Below are positions 1-11,300 of a DNA stretch of 64,000 bases, one piece after another (position 1 is the first letter of the stretch; every line of letters starts with the position of its first letter). The notes beneath the pieces are model-generated. The model did not search any database. It saw nothing but the letters and a program-made list of their open reading frames with translations, and had not been told where the DNA came from. The DNA comes from Lampris incognitus. Lineage: Eukaryota > Chordata > Actinopteri > Lampriformes > Lampridae. Where the stretch lies: assembly GCF_029633865.1 (NCBI RefSeq), contig NC_079219.1:52785121-52849120 (forward strand), read 5' to 3'. Position numbers and translations under genes: made by a program.

Positions 1-100
1 CTTAAGACAGTAGCCGTAGCTTTTTGGTTGCCTTTTTGAAGCTTTTGCACATACTGATTTTGTGCCTCTTCACTGGTTTTAGGGCTTTATATGCATGCAG

Positions 101-1805
101 CAAAGGGTGAGCGTGGGCCTCCGGGCCCCCCTGGAAGATGTAGCTGTAATTCTGTCAATAGTTCCCCATTTGAAGAGCACGGCTCCAGAAGCAGCTATCC
201 CAGAGTGCCAGTGGTGAGCAAATTCCCGTCTCTCTCTCAATTACAATAAGTAAAATTCACAGTGTTCTCATATATCCTGTCTCATCACAGTTCGTCATGC
301 ACGATGCCAACTTAACTAAGCTCTGTGGCCAGCACATTCAGTGCAACTGCTATCTGATAATTCATGCTGAGATCTAATAAGCTTTAAAGGATTTTCGAAT
401 GGAGAAGTGATGCTACAAAGAATTTGACTCCAACAAACCTCCATCACCTTGACTCAGATATTTGTGGTCAGCAATGAAGAGGAACTCCAGCATCTCCATG
501 CAGACAACGCCCTGGCGTTCCGCAAAGACCAGAGATCTCTCTATTTCAAAGACAGCGATGGCTGGCTACCAATTCAGGTGAGCCCCCTGTGTGGAGCTAC
601 CAGATAGCTATGTTTTTTTCTTGTTAGTTGTTTCACAATTTGTCTGCTGTGCAGGGCTGAACAATAGGTGGTTTCAGAATCGACATCACGATACACACAT
701 GTGCAATAGTCACATTGCAAATGATGCAGAATAACGCAAATTGGGCCCATCAGTCATGTTAGGCTAAAAACTCTCATTGCTTGATAGAAAACAAAATCCA
801 GCAAGGTTTGCTTTTTTTATGACTTATCTTGAAGGAAAATATCGACGCTCATCTGACAAATGATATAATTTAGTCCAATTTAATGACTTCTTGCACAAAT
901 GTCTTATTTTGCACTCTTAATTCTCCCGAATCATTGCTGAATTATTTGCAAGCAGAGCTTTGAAAGTCAAAAGCTGCAGATATCCGATGAAACCATCTAA
1001 CTCCTTTTTATTCTTTAACATCATAAGACATATTGCGCAAAAACAAAAAAAAATAATTGCAACGTTGTTTTTTCCCCCCATATAGTTCAGCCCTCGTACT
1101 GTCTCGCACACACCAGTGATTTCTTGAGCCAAATTTATTTTGCAGTTTTCTACATTTTCGTTTTCCAGTTCTTAAACTCTGTAAAAGCCTCTTTCTTTTC
1201 AGCTGACGCCGTTCCAGTCCATGGAAAACGCGCCAGATGAGGACGGGTACTGCGGCGATGGCATCGTGCAGATCCCCAACGGAGAGGAGTGCGATGACGG
1301 CGACAGGGTGGTCACAGATGGCTGCGTCAGTAAGTCACACGATACGATATCCCATAGCCTATGCCTACTCTGATGCCATATGCATCCTTTACTTATGTAC
1401 AAATAACGTGACCTCCCCTCCCCCCCCTTTACTGAAGAGTGTAAACACGCCTACTGTGGGGATGGCTATCGCTACGAGGGGGCCGAGGAGTGTGATGGAA
1501 AGGACTTCGGCTATCAGACTTGCCACTCGTATCTTCCAGGGTAAGAATAATACAGCATCGTTTTGAGCCTCAGGATTAAAAACTGTCACAGTGAGAATCA
1601 AAGTCTGTTGGAAATAGGATCAGTCTATTTGCTGGGTCAGCCTGAGCACGATTACCGGCTGTGTGAAAAGATGGTGCCGTGTTTCGCTGACATGTTCCCC
1701 TGTCTCAACGGGGTGGTGTTTCCTGTTGTTTGCAGGTCATACGGCTATCTCAGGTGTACCCCATACTGTGTTATTGACTCCACAAACTGCAAGTACTTCA
1801 CATGA
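101..1805 (+). CDS. colq: Acetylcholinesterase collagenic tail peptide (ColQ), 3' part, five exons
   Basis: ColQ anchors asymmetric acetylcholinesterase in the synaptic basal lamina of the neuromuscular junction. Five exons are visible: 101-213, 458-577, 1203-1329, 1438-1540 and 1736-1805. All have GT-AG borders and keep one frame, giving 176 codons plus TGA. The first exon shows the end of the collagen helix ([10 protein letters not shown]) followed by a Cys pair. The second holds the conserved stretch with [15 protein letters not shown]. The last three form the Cys-rich C-terminal domain with two CGDG-type repeats ([17 protein letters not shown] and [15 protein letters not shown]), ending in CKYFT. 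As I recall it, vertebrate ColQ ends almost the same way (CRYFT). The PRAD region that binds the enzyme and most of the collagen helix lie left of the window. Identity rests on recalled family sequence; exon edges rest on splice signals. Confidence 0.93.
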
Positions 1806-4010
1806 GGAGGAGCCGGCACAACGCAGTGGGATCCTCCTTTTTTTCTTGTGTCTCGACACCAAACTGGATTATTTTGAAGCAAAAAAAAAAAAAAGAAGAA
1901 AAAAAATTAAGGCTGCAGGTGAGAGACTCTGCAAGAAGAGGCAGCAGATATATACGTATTATATAAAAAAAAAAGTTTAAAAAAAAACACCCCCCCTCCC
2001 CCAACTATGACTCTTCTGTATTACTGAGATGCCACGTAGCTCCCGGGGAGTTTGAAGAGTTGATGAAACAAGATTCACCCTTCGTCCACCCATCCACATA
2101 GCAGGACGATTTCACACTGTCTTAACAAGCGGGACTGAAAATTGTCCACCTCACCATAACCTGACTGGACCAGAACCAGCTTCGGGTTTACACGGCTGTA
2201 TGACAGCCAGCCAGAGACTTGAGCAGCACCAACGGGAGAGCTTGCAGAGAGATTTGACGGCAGGGCTAAGAAGCGCATCGATCTCGACGGAGTACTGTTA
2301 AAACAGAGACAGTGGGACATCCAGAACTGTCTCAGACCAGGACCCCTGGGTGATCTCCTGCAACGTGAAATGAGGATGCACTGCATTTGTATGTGCCTGG
2401 GGTTAATATGACCATGACAAACGCCATCGCTACCTTAGCATGTAACCTATTATTCCCATGACGAGCTCTGTAATGTCTACTGTCAATATCCTGTAGACAT
2501 ATCGAGTCATAAATGTAAAGATGTCAAGCAGGCATTTATCAAGATAAGAAAATCGAGACCATGTGACCAGTGATAGAGATAGAAATAGAGTACCTCGTCA
2601 CTCCCATTTCACTGATTAAGCCTAAAACGATGGCCCGATAATGTGTCGGTGCGGCCGCTGTCGCATCAGGAGGGGCCGCGGCCCCGGGTCTCTCAGCTCC
2701 TGTGAAATGTCAGAGGCCGGCTTGCCATCGGTTGTTTGTGATAGCGCTCTACATGACAGGGGCCCTCAAGAGTCTGGACAAGATCAGATGGGGGGGGGGG
2801 AGGGGGGTGATTTCATACTGACATATCCAAGAACTACTCAGGAACCGACAGGTAACGTAGCTCTGTTCAGCACACTAAACAGGCGTCTCTCATTATCCTC
2901 TGGGAGGGAAACAACATGGCAACGACTGTACGCTGAGGTAGGGTCAGACGCGGGCTCTAGGAAAGCAATGACGTGGACTCGGTCCTGCAGATCCGAAAGG
3001 AGGTCCTTCCTTGCTCGTGCTCCACAGAGAAATGAACCACACTGTGTTATACGACGGCTTGAAAACTGTTACCCTCTTAACTTTCACACCACACAGGCAA
3101 GGCTGGGGTCGTCTGCAGCTGCTATGGGGGGGGGGGGGGATTAAATTCCAGTGTCAAGTCCTCGTTCTGTTAAACGGTCATTACTGTATCTCCTCTAATA
3201 CCTCTTCACCCAGTCTTTCTGTCTTACAGTGTACAGCATTCAGAGAAACCTTCAACAGTGAACTTAAACCGTGTAGGTGTAGTCTTTACCGTGCCTTGAG
3301 CACTGGGTGGTGTAAATGAATATGCTGACGATATAAGCTGAAGTTTTCCATAAGCTACTCTGATAAAGTCACAGTGCCAAGGCAGACCTTTTCCTCGGTC
3401 ACACTTAACGCAAGAGGTTACGAGGCGTTCCTCAAAAACGCTTCTTGTGTAACAGTGGATGAACAAAAACTGAACAAAAGTGATTGAAAGGTGAAGACTG
3501 TTATCGGTGTTGTATCTGCATGCTCGCGAGTTTCAGATGTTACGTCATTTTGGGACAAACCGTATCTGTAAATGTAAAACTCATTGCATTCATCGTTAGC
3601 GTAGTGGGTGTCTTAAGAACCGCCCGGCTTGCTCTCCTGAGCGTTTTGCCAAGTATTTTACATAAACAAGGTTCAATCGGTGTCTTTTGCATAACGGTCT
3701 TGTGTAGTAATAATTGTCACGCAGTGGGTCTACACAAAAGAAACCCACGCTTTTTTTGCATAACTCGTTGGAATGTCCCGTCTGTCTGTGACCTGTGCTG
3801 CTGTTCTGTATTTTGTACCGCGTGTGCACAAAACCAAATGTCGAGACACGACACGCATGTGACGGCATAAAGCTTCATGGAAATATGGTGCGCACTGTCG
3901 ACGTCCATAAGGAAAAGTCCATTTTTGGTTCATTACTCAAATGTACTTTGTAGGATTATTTGTGGCAAGTATAAAAAAAAAAAAAAAGGAGTGAGAATAA
4001 AATGAGAAAT
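1806..4010 (+). other. colq: Probable long 3' UTR of colq
   Basis: No gene-like reading frame is seen downstream of the colq stop. The stretch has A-rich and G-run tracts (for example near 2790 and 3126) and an AATAAA at 3996-4001, preceded by an A-run at 3973-3987. That would give a 3' UTR of about 2.2 kb. The true cleavage site could be earlier, since I cannot see transcript ends. Confidence 0.5.
3996..4001 (+). terminator. Candidate polyadenylation signal of colq
   Basis: AATAAA hexamer, the first canonical signal I noticed after the colq stop codon on this strand. Its use is inferred only. Confidence 0.4.
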
Positions 4011-4597
4011 TGTAAAAACCTATCCAAGGGTGCTGACGCTGTTTTCCATGTGCTCCTCGGGGCTGCGGGGGGGGGGGTTCTCAGCTGCAGGGGAACAGAC
4101 GGGGACAAGGAGTGGGAGCTTGTGCAAAAAGTCCACTGACAGTGATAGAGACTCTATGGACATTCTCTCAAAGTGCACCTCTGCCCAGTCAGGAAGAAAA
4201 AAAAAGGGCACATCAAGCGGCGGAAAGATGCTGTCAGCAGCCCCCCCCCCCACACACATACACACAGATCGCTGCGATAATCTAAACAGCAGACAGACAA
4301 CGCAGTTGACCTGTCACTATCCATATCCCCTGACACTCCAGATTCTTAACTTTGTCCCAGCATTTGCCAGTCTTTACTTGGAGATGAGGTGCAGCGATAC
4401 TGGCTGGAGACATGGCAGCAAGCCAGGGGCACGGGGGGGTATTCTGAAGCCGGGCGCCGCTCTCTAACTTCATTACAATGCCATATATCTTTCCCAAATC
4501 ACATCAGGATAATTCGCCGGCAGAGATGCCCCAGCAAAAGCCCACCTCGGCGCATTTATCCCATCATGTGCATTCCCCTGACCGGGCCAATCGGATT

Positions 4598-4802
4598 TGT
4601 TTTTTTTTTTTTAAACAGTTTTTTTTTTTATGGCATTTTCTGCCTTTGACAGTGACAGCAGACAGAGAGACAGGAAAGGCAGGGGACAGAGAGGGATGAC
4701 CTGCAGCAAAGGGCCTGGGCTGGATTTGAACTCAGGCCGTTGCGGTATTGGGACTCAGCCTCGACGTATGGTACGCTCTATCGGGTGAGCCACCGGGGCG
4801 CC
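4598..4802 (-). repeat. tRNA-headed SINE, copy C1
   Basis: Read on the minus strand, it starts GGCGCCCCGGTGGCTCACC and carries a B-box-like GAGTTCAAATCC. It ends in the CTGTCACTGTCAAAGGCAG-type body and an A-rich tail, seen here as T-runs at 4599-4631. The layout matches common vertebrate tRNA-derived SINEs. A second copy lies about 100 bp downstream. Confidence 0.7.
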
Positions 4803-4903
4803 AACTCTGGGGCAACAACGGAGGTTTCTTTTCTGCTCCGTAACGTCGTTTTGTAGCATTCCCCTTCCCAAGATACCAGTCTGCAGGGGTTTTTGTATTT
4901 AAA

Positions 4904-5061
4904 GATGATTATTTTTGCCATTTTCCGCCTTTATTTGACAGCGATAGTCGAGAGGAGATGACGTGCAGCGAAGGGCCCAGGCCGGATTCGAACCCAGGCC
5001 GGTGTGGTAAGGACTCAGCCTTATGCGGTACCACTCTACCAGGTGAGCCAGCGAGGCGCCC
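4904..5061 (-). repeat. tRNA-headed SINE, copy C2
   Basis: Same family and orientation as C1, with a B-box-like GGTTCGAATCC on the minus strand and the same GGCGCC start. It is shorter at the tail. Two copies in the same direction so close together suggest repeated insertion or local duplication. Confidence 0.68.
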
Positions 5062-6130
5062 CCCCCAGTCTGCAGTTTCTAGACTTGATAGCGAAGACCA
5101 CTACGCCTGCGGGGGGGGCAGGGCATGCTTTGACCTCTCACCAGAGAGCTGCAGCTGAAGACGTGGTGGTCTTAAACCGAACAGCTGGCTTTTCCAGTGA
5201 AAGTGGTTATTTTCAGACAGGTTGGGTGGTGTAGTGCGGTGGTTGCAGTGGTGTGTGTGTGTGTGTGTGTGTAAGTAAAAGAGGCCTTGGGGTTAGGCAG
5301 GAAGCAGGCAGGGACTCAGCTGTCTGACCGGGCCCTGTGAAAATCCCTGACCCATGGGCAGCAATGACAGACACGCAGGGGACTGTGGGACAGACAGTGG
5401 ACACATTGGTCTGTACATGCAAGACATTCTACACAAAAATAAAAAGTCTTATTCGGGCTCAATTCCACGACTGTTCTGACAAACTACCACATGTGCAGAT
5501 TTAGGCTGTACTGCGCTCACGTCAGTCACGGGAAGGGTTGTTTCCTTGACATGTGAATGATAGTGAGGCATGGTGGCAAGAGAAGAGAGAAAACTGGGAC
5601 AAGTTCTTACTCCTGTCATAACGGACACCCGATATCTGATAAAGTTACTAAAAAGATCAAACACACCTAAGGATATTTTCAATAGGTTTATTAAGTAAAA
5701 ATCAAATATCGTCTTATTTACATTTATAGAAAAAAAATCAACTTGTATTAAGACACAATACAGGATTAACATTAGGAATAATACATAACAGGAAATTAGT
5801 CTATTGCATATCTGACGTAAACGCCCCTGCCCATGACTTGTTATGACCTTCTGTAAACTCAAAGGATGGGGAGAGTACTTTTTAAAGTGTTATGTCATGT
5901 CTCCGGTTAAAAGCAATGTGAACAACCCTCCTGCTTTGTTCCAATGGCTGTCAGTCAGTTTATGGCAAAACCACATGTATAGTCTCATTAAACACTGGCC
6001 CGGGACTGGATTCTTAATTGAACCCTCGGTTTTGTTGATGAAGCTTTTCAAATGGACGAAAGGACGTCCTAACAGACTGACTGCAGGCTAGCAATGCCCC
6101 TCAGGTGTTATGTCAGGCAGGGCACAAACA
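5062..6130. other. Intergenic DNA between colq and plekha8
   Basis: No coding region recognised. It contains a short GT repeat (about 5249-5273) and AT-rich unique-looking sequence. The plekha8 3' UTR may begin somewhere in or to the right of this stretch, but I could not fix a minus-strand poly(A) signal. Confidence 0.4.
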
Positions 6131-6140
6131 ACACGATCAA

Positions 6141-6588
6141 GGTTGTCTGGGTAGAGTAGCTCTAATCTGTTGCCCACCAACACGGGGATCACCGGTTCGA
6201 ATCCCCGTGTTGCCTCCGGCTCGGTCGGCCGTCCCTACAGACACAATTGGCCGTGTCTGCGGGTGGGAAGCCGGATGTGGGTATGTGTCCTGGTTGCTGC
6301 ACTAGCACCTCCTCTGATCGGTCAGGGTGCCTATTCGGGGAGAGGGGGAACTGGGGGGGAATAGCATGATTCTCCCACGTGCTACGTCCCCCTAGTGAAA
6401 CTCCTTACTGTCAGGTGAAAAGAAGCGGCTGGCGACTCCACATGTATCGGAAGAGGCGTGTGGTAGTCTGCAGCCCTCCCCAGATTGGCAGAGGGGGTGG
6501 AGCAGCGACCGGGACGGCTCGGAAGAGTGGGGTAATTGGCCAAGTACAATTGGGGGAAAAACTGGGAAAATAAATAAATAAATAAATA
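6141..6588 (+). repeat. tRNA-headed SINE-A, copy A1
   Basis: About 450 bp. The tRNA-like head has the B-box GGTTCGAATCC near 6192. A long conserved body follows (ACAGACACAATTGGCCGTGT, then GCGACTCCACATGTATCGGA) and an AATA-repeat tail. It is flanked by ACACGATCAAGG on the left and ACACGGTCAAGG on the right, a target-site duplication with one mismatch. Confidence 0.85.
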
Positions 6589-6600
6589 ACACGGTCAAGG

Positions 6601-7039
6601 ACATCCGGGTAGCATGGCGGTCTATTTCATTGCCTACCAACACGGGGATCACCAGTTTGAGTCCCCGCGTTCCCTCCGGCTTGGTCGGGCGTCCGTACAG
6701 ACACAATTGGCCGTGTCTGCGGTTGGGAAGCCGGATGTGGGTGTGTGTCCTGGTCGCTGCACTAGCGTCTCCTCTGGTCAGCTGGGGCGCCTTGTTAAGG
6801 GGGGACAGGGAACTGTGGGGAATAGCGTGATCCTCCCACGTGCTACGCCCCCTGGTGAAACTCCTCACTGTCAGGTGAAAAGAAGTGGCTGGCGACTCCA
6901 CATGTATCGGAGGAGGAATGTGGTAATCTGCAGCCTTCCCCCTGATCGGCAGAGGGGGTGGAGCAGCGACCGGGACAGCTCGGTAGAGTGGGGTAATTGG
7001 CCAAGTACACTTGGAGAGAAAAAGGGGAAGGGGGGGATT
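6601..7039 (+). repeat. tRNA-headed SINE-A, copy A2
   Basis: Second copy in tandem with A1, same strand, beginning CATCCGGGTAGCATGGCGG. It is flanked by ACACGGTCAA (shared with A1) and ACACGATCAA at 7040-7049. The head is slightly decayed: the B-box reads AGTTTGAGTCC. Confidence 0.85.
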
Positions 7040-7049
7040 ACACGATCAA

Positions 7050-8380
7050 ACTTGCTGACATTCAAAACTGCAAGTCCAGGCAATGAAGGAGTGTCCACCA
7101 TCCCATGGTTATTAATACTGTCTGAGCAACACTATTTGTTATCAAGAGCAGAGATGAGAGGAAAGATCAGTGTTATGGCCTTAATAATCTGACTGTTACA
7201 ATACTACGGTAAATCAAGGCCTAATTCGCTATTCGGTTTCCATTGCCACCCATGAGATCCTACACAGTAGCTCATGCAACCAGTAACCATGCTCTATGAA
7301 TGCAGAGGCCCATACAGCCCACATAAAACTCAAAATGGTTCAAATGATTTTAATCATGAAACATTTAACTTAATAAATAGACTGGGGAGATATATAGAGA
7401 AGAATACAAAGTATGCATAGATTTGTGCAGAGGATCTTGAAATAAATAATACGGCCGTTATCGAGTTCGAGCAGCTGACAGTACTCGGACAACTAGATTA
7501 TGCTCTCCTGTATTGTGATGGGCAGCGCAAGCTTAAGCCGTCCTCTTTTGGTCCTGTGGAGTCTCTGTCTAGAGCAATAGCTTATGAGTTATCAGTACTG
7601 TGAAGACAGGAAAACAATGCCCGACTACCGCATTCAGATTCAAACTTTAGGGATATCTATCCATCTAGATAGATAGATATGTCAGTACTGACCACAAATC
7701 TCGATGGACAACTTCAACAGTCAGTGCAAGATACGTCAAAAAGATTTGCCCATTTTGAGATTCGGTCACATATTGAAGGCATATTTTGGGCAAACTAACA
7801 ATAATCCAAATGGCCCTTTGTGTCAGTTTTAAGGATGTCTATATAAAATCCTTTTATAAGAGGGTAACAGGATAGCCTTGATCAAAAATATATTTCGTTA
7901 AGTTCGCTAGAGTCCAATACCCTATATTTATGTACCAAAAGAGTGCATGTAGTACATAAGAAGCACACATCAATACCATGACAAAATGTGCACCAAGACA
8001 AACGGCAACATAAATCAGTATGGTTGGAGTCTGCATACAACGGGCACAATCCTACACAACCCTCTATCAATGAGTGCCTTTCAACAAAGGCATAACTTGC
8101 TGACCCACAACCACTGTATTAGTAATGCCTTTCTCCCCCCTGAGGGCTACTAAACCCAGACTTTTAAACCTTTCAAACTGTATGCTTTACTGCCTGTAGA
8201 GTTTGAGAAGTTAACTGAAACATTTTAGACTATTTTGTACCCATGATACTTTGTGGCACGCGTTCACCCTAGGCCTAGCCTCTAGTCTAGCCCCTGCTTC
8301 ACAGCACCTGGTTGCCACCTGGCCTCTGGGGTCAGGCTTCTTCCTTGCGGCAAGATCCTTTAGTCGTATTCCGGTCAGTC
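7050..8380. other. Probable plekha8 3' UTR and flanking DNA
   Basis: Lies directly after the plekha8 stop on the minus strand. No other coding region is seen. A GATA run sits near 7664-7679. No convincing minus-strand AATAAA could be assigned, so the transcript end is unknown. Confidence 0.4.
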
Positions 8381-11300
8381 TCACACCACCTCGTCGGACT
8401 CCAGGTTGTACTCCTCATACAGGGCGTCTAGAATAGCCAACTGCTTCCCCATGGCGGGCAGGTACATGCCGAGGTCCCTGTGCATGCCGCTGATGAAGTC
8501 CTTCTTCAGCTCGTCACCTTCTCTGGACACCAAGGCAGCCGTGAAGCTTTCGTACGATGGGGCAGCTCTCAGGGCCAACTAGGGACGTGGAGAAAGAGTC
8601 ACTAATGCCAGGCTCATAAGATAATTTTAAAGATAAAGCCGTAATTTTAAGATATATACACCGATCAGTCAAAACATTAAAACCACGGACAGATAAGTGA
8701 ATAGCCTTGATTATCTCATTACAACAGCACCTGTCAAGGGCTGGGATATATTAGGCAGCAAGTGAACAGTCAGTTCTTGAAGTTGATGTGTTGGAAGCAG
8801 GAAAAATGGGCAAGCTTAAGGATCTGAGCGACTTTGACAAAGGCCAAATTGTGATGGCTAGACGACTGGGTCAGAGCATCTCCAAAATGGCAGGTCTTGT
8901 GGGGTGTTCCCGGTATGCAGTGGTCAGTACCTCCCAAAGGCAGTCCAAGGAAGGACAACTGGTGAATCGGCGACAGGGTCATGGGCGCCAAGGCTCATTG
9001 ATCCGCATGGGGAGTGAAGGCTAGCCCATCTGGTCCCATTCCACAGAAGAGCTAATGTAGCTCAATTACTGAAAAAGTTAATGCTGGCTATGACAGACAG
9101 GTGTCAGAACACACAGTGCATCACAGCTTGTTGTGTATAGGGCTGTATAGCCGCAGACTGCTCAGAGTGCCCATGATGACCCCTGTCCATCGCTGAAAGT
9201 GCCTACAATGGACACGTGAGCATCAGAACTGGACCATGGAGCAGTGGAAGAAAGTGGCCTGGTCCCGATGAGTCCCGTTTTCTTTTACATCATGTGGACA
9301 GCCAGGTGCATGTGTCGTTTACCTGGGGCACCAGGATGCACTATGGGAAGAAGGCAAGCCAGCAGAGGCAGTTTGATGCTCTGGGCAATGTTCTGCTGGT
9401 AAACCTCGAGTCCTGGCATTGATGTGGATGTTACTTTGATACATAACATCTACCTAAACATTGCTGCAGACCAAGTGCACCCCTTCATGGCAACGGTATT
9501 CCCTGATGGCAGTGGCCTCTTTCAGCAGGATACTGCAACCTGCTGCACTGCAAAAATTGTTCAAGAATGGTTTGAGGAACATGACAAAGAGTGCAAGGTG
9601 TTGCCCTGACCTCCAAATTTCTCAGATCTCAATCTGATCGAGGATTTGTGCTGTAAAAACAAGTCCAATCCATGGAGCCCCCACCTCGCAACTTGCAGGA
9701 CTTAAAGGATCTGCTGCTAACATCTTGGTATCGGATGAGGTCATGTGGAGTCCATGCCTCAATGGGTCAGAGCTGTTTTGGTGGCACAAGGGGGACCTAC
9801 ACAGTATTAGGCAGGTGGTTTTAATGTTTTGGCTGATTACTGTGTATATTACCCCCCCCCCCAAAAAAAGTGCTGCTGAGGAATACCTACTGCAAATACC
9901 CCTCGCACAACCCATCCGTGGTACTGCCGAAGGGTTTTTCCGTAGGCAGTGTCTGAGTGAGAGAGAAGGAAGATCCTGAGGATATGTCAAGACTAACGAT
10001 TCCCTGAATAATTATGTAACCTCTGTGTGTATTATGGAGGGCCACAAATAATGGGCTCAAAAATGTGTATCACTTTGTTACATCTATCAAGCCTCACTAA
10101 TTAGACAATTTATGCCGAATGGGTCCTCTTAATCACCGTGAAAATGACAAACATACTCCATTAAAAACTGCAAGTGAACGTGTGGACCTGCTAATGATTA
10201 CATTAGAAGTAAAAATTCAAAGTACTGCCGCGATTAAAAAACATCTGGCTTACGAGGCCAGTGGAGCCTCACAAAAATTAAATATTGACTGATTAATCTG
10301 AGCGAGTGTCGATCAAGAGAACTTTTAAACGGACATCATGTACGTGCGGGGAAAGCATTGGGAGCCAACTCACTAAGTGCGCCCTGGATGTCTTGTTCCC
10401 CTGTATTGACCTCCGACAGGAACTCCCTAAGGAACTTGAGGCCTCGTCTGAGCCACAGCAGAGCCTCCGTGGCCGAGTTACGGACCTGCGCTACATCAGT
10501 TTCCACCTCATGCAACACAATGGACTGTAGTGTGGGGAAGCTCTCGGGTTCTGACACCAACTTCTGGTGAATTTTCTGTTTAAAAAAGGGACAGGGTCAT
10601 GTAGTAACACATCCGGGATGATGGGGCTTGTAGAGGACGACAGAAGTATGACAGGCAAGTGGTAAGTTATTGATTCCAACCTACAGTCATTTCTGTAACA
10701 TGTTTGTTAACCAAATTGTGAACTATACAAATGGATATTTCAATATGTTTGAAATTTGTTGAAAACCGATTAAAAGTCTGTTCCATGAGATCTGGATATT
10801 GCATTAAAAAAATGTAAAAAAAAAAAAAACTTAACAAGGAACTTAATCTACCACTTGTTTAAGTTTAGATATCCATTAACAGGGATCTCATATGAAATTA
10901 AAAAAAAGCTCCCCAGTTAGCATCAAGCAAATTGAAATTGTAAAAAAAAAAAAATCGTTAGTGCCCTTTTATTCCAATTCATTTAAAGGAAACGGACACA
11001 CTTACCTTGATGTTTCCTACAAAATCCAGTTTAACTGGTGCAAACACTGTAGAGCCCAGCTTGTCTGAGGAAGAGAGAGTCCTTGGTCAATTTCTCTATA
11101 CCCTATTCAGCACAGCTGCTTGTCTCTCATGTCCTTTACCCCGAACCCTCAGTGGTGCTGGTACTGCTTTTTCAGTTTCAATACAACAGCCAATGATCCA
11201 ACAGTGTAGATGAGCTCAATACATGAGTTAAGGGATAATGAACGGGATGAAAAATCCCTTGTTGGCAAGTAATTGAAAGAATTTCATCTCCTAACTAAAA

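Noticed and set aside
2641-3144. 167-codon open frame downstream of colq
   Set aside because: Low-complexity Gly/Arg-rich composition driven by G-runs. It lies in the probable colq 3' UTR with no family resemblance.
6170-6364. tRNA gene, suggested by B-box-like GGTTCGAATCCCC here and at several other places
   Set aside because: Each case is the head of a SINE of about 450 bp or 370 bp. The cloverleaf stems are not intact.
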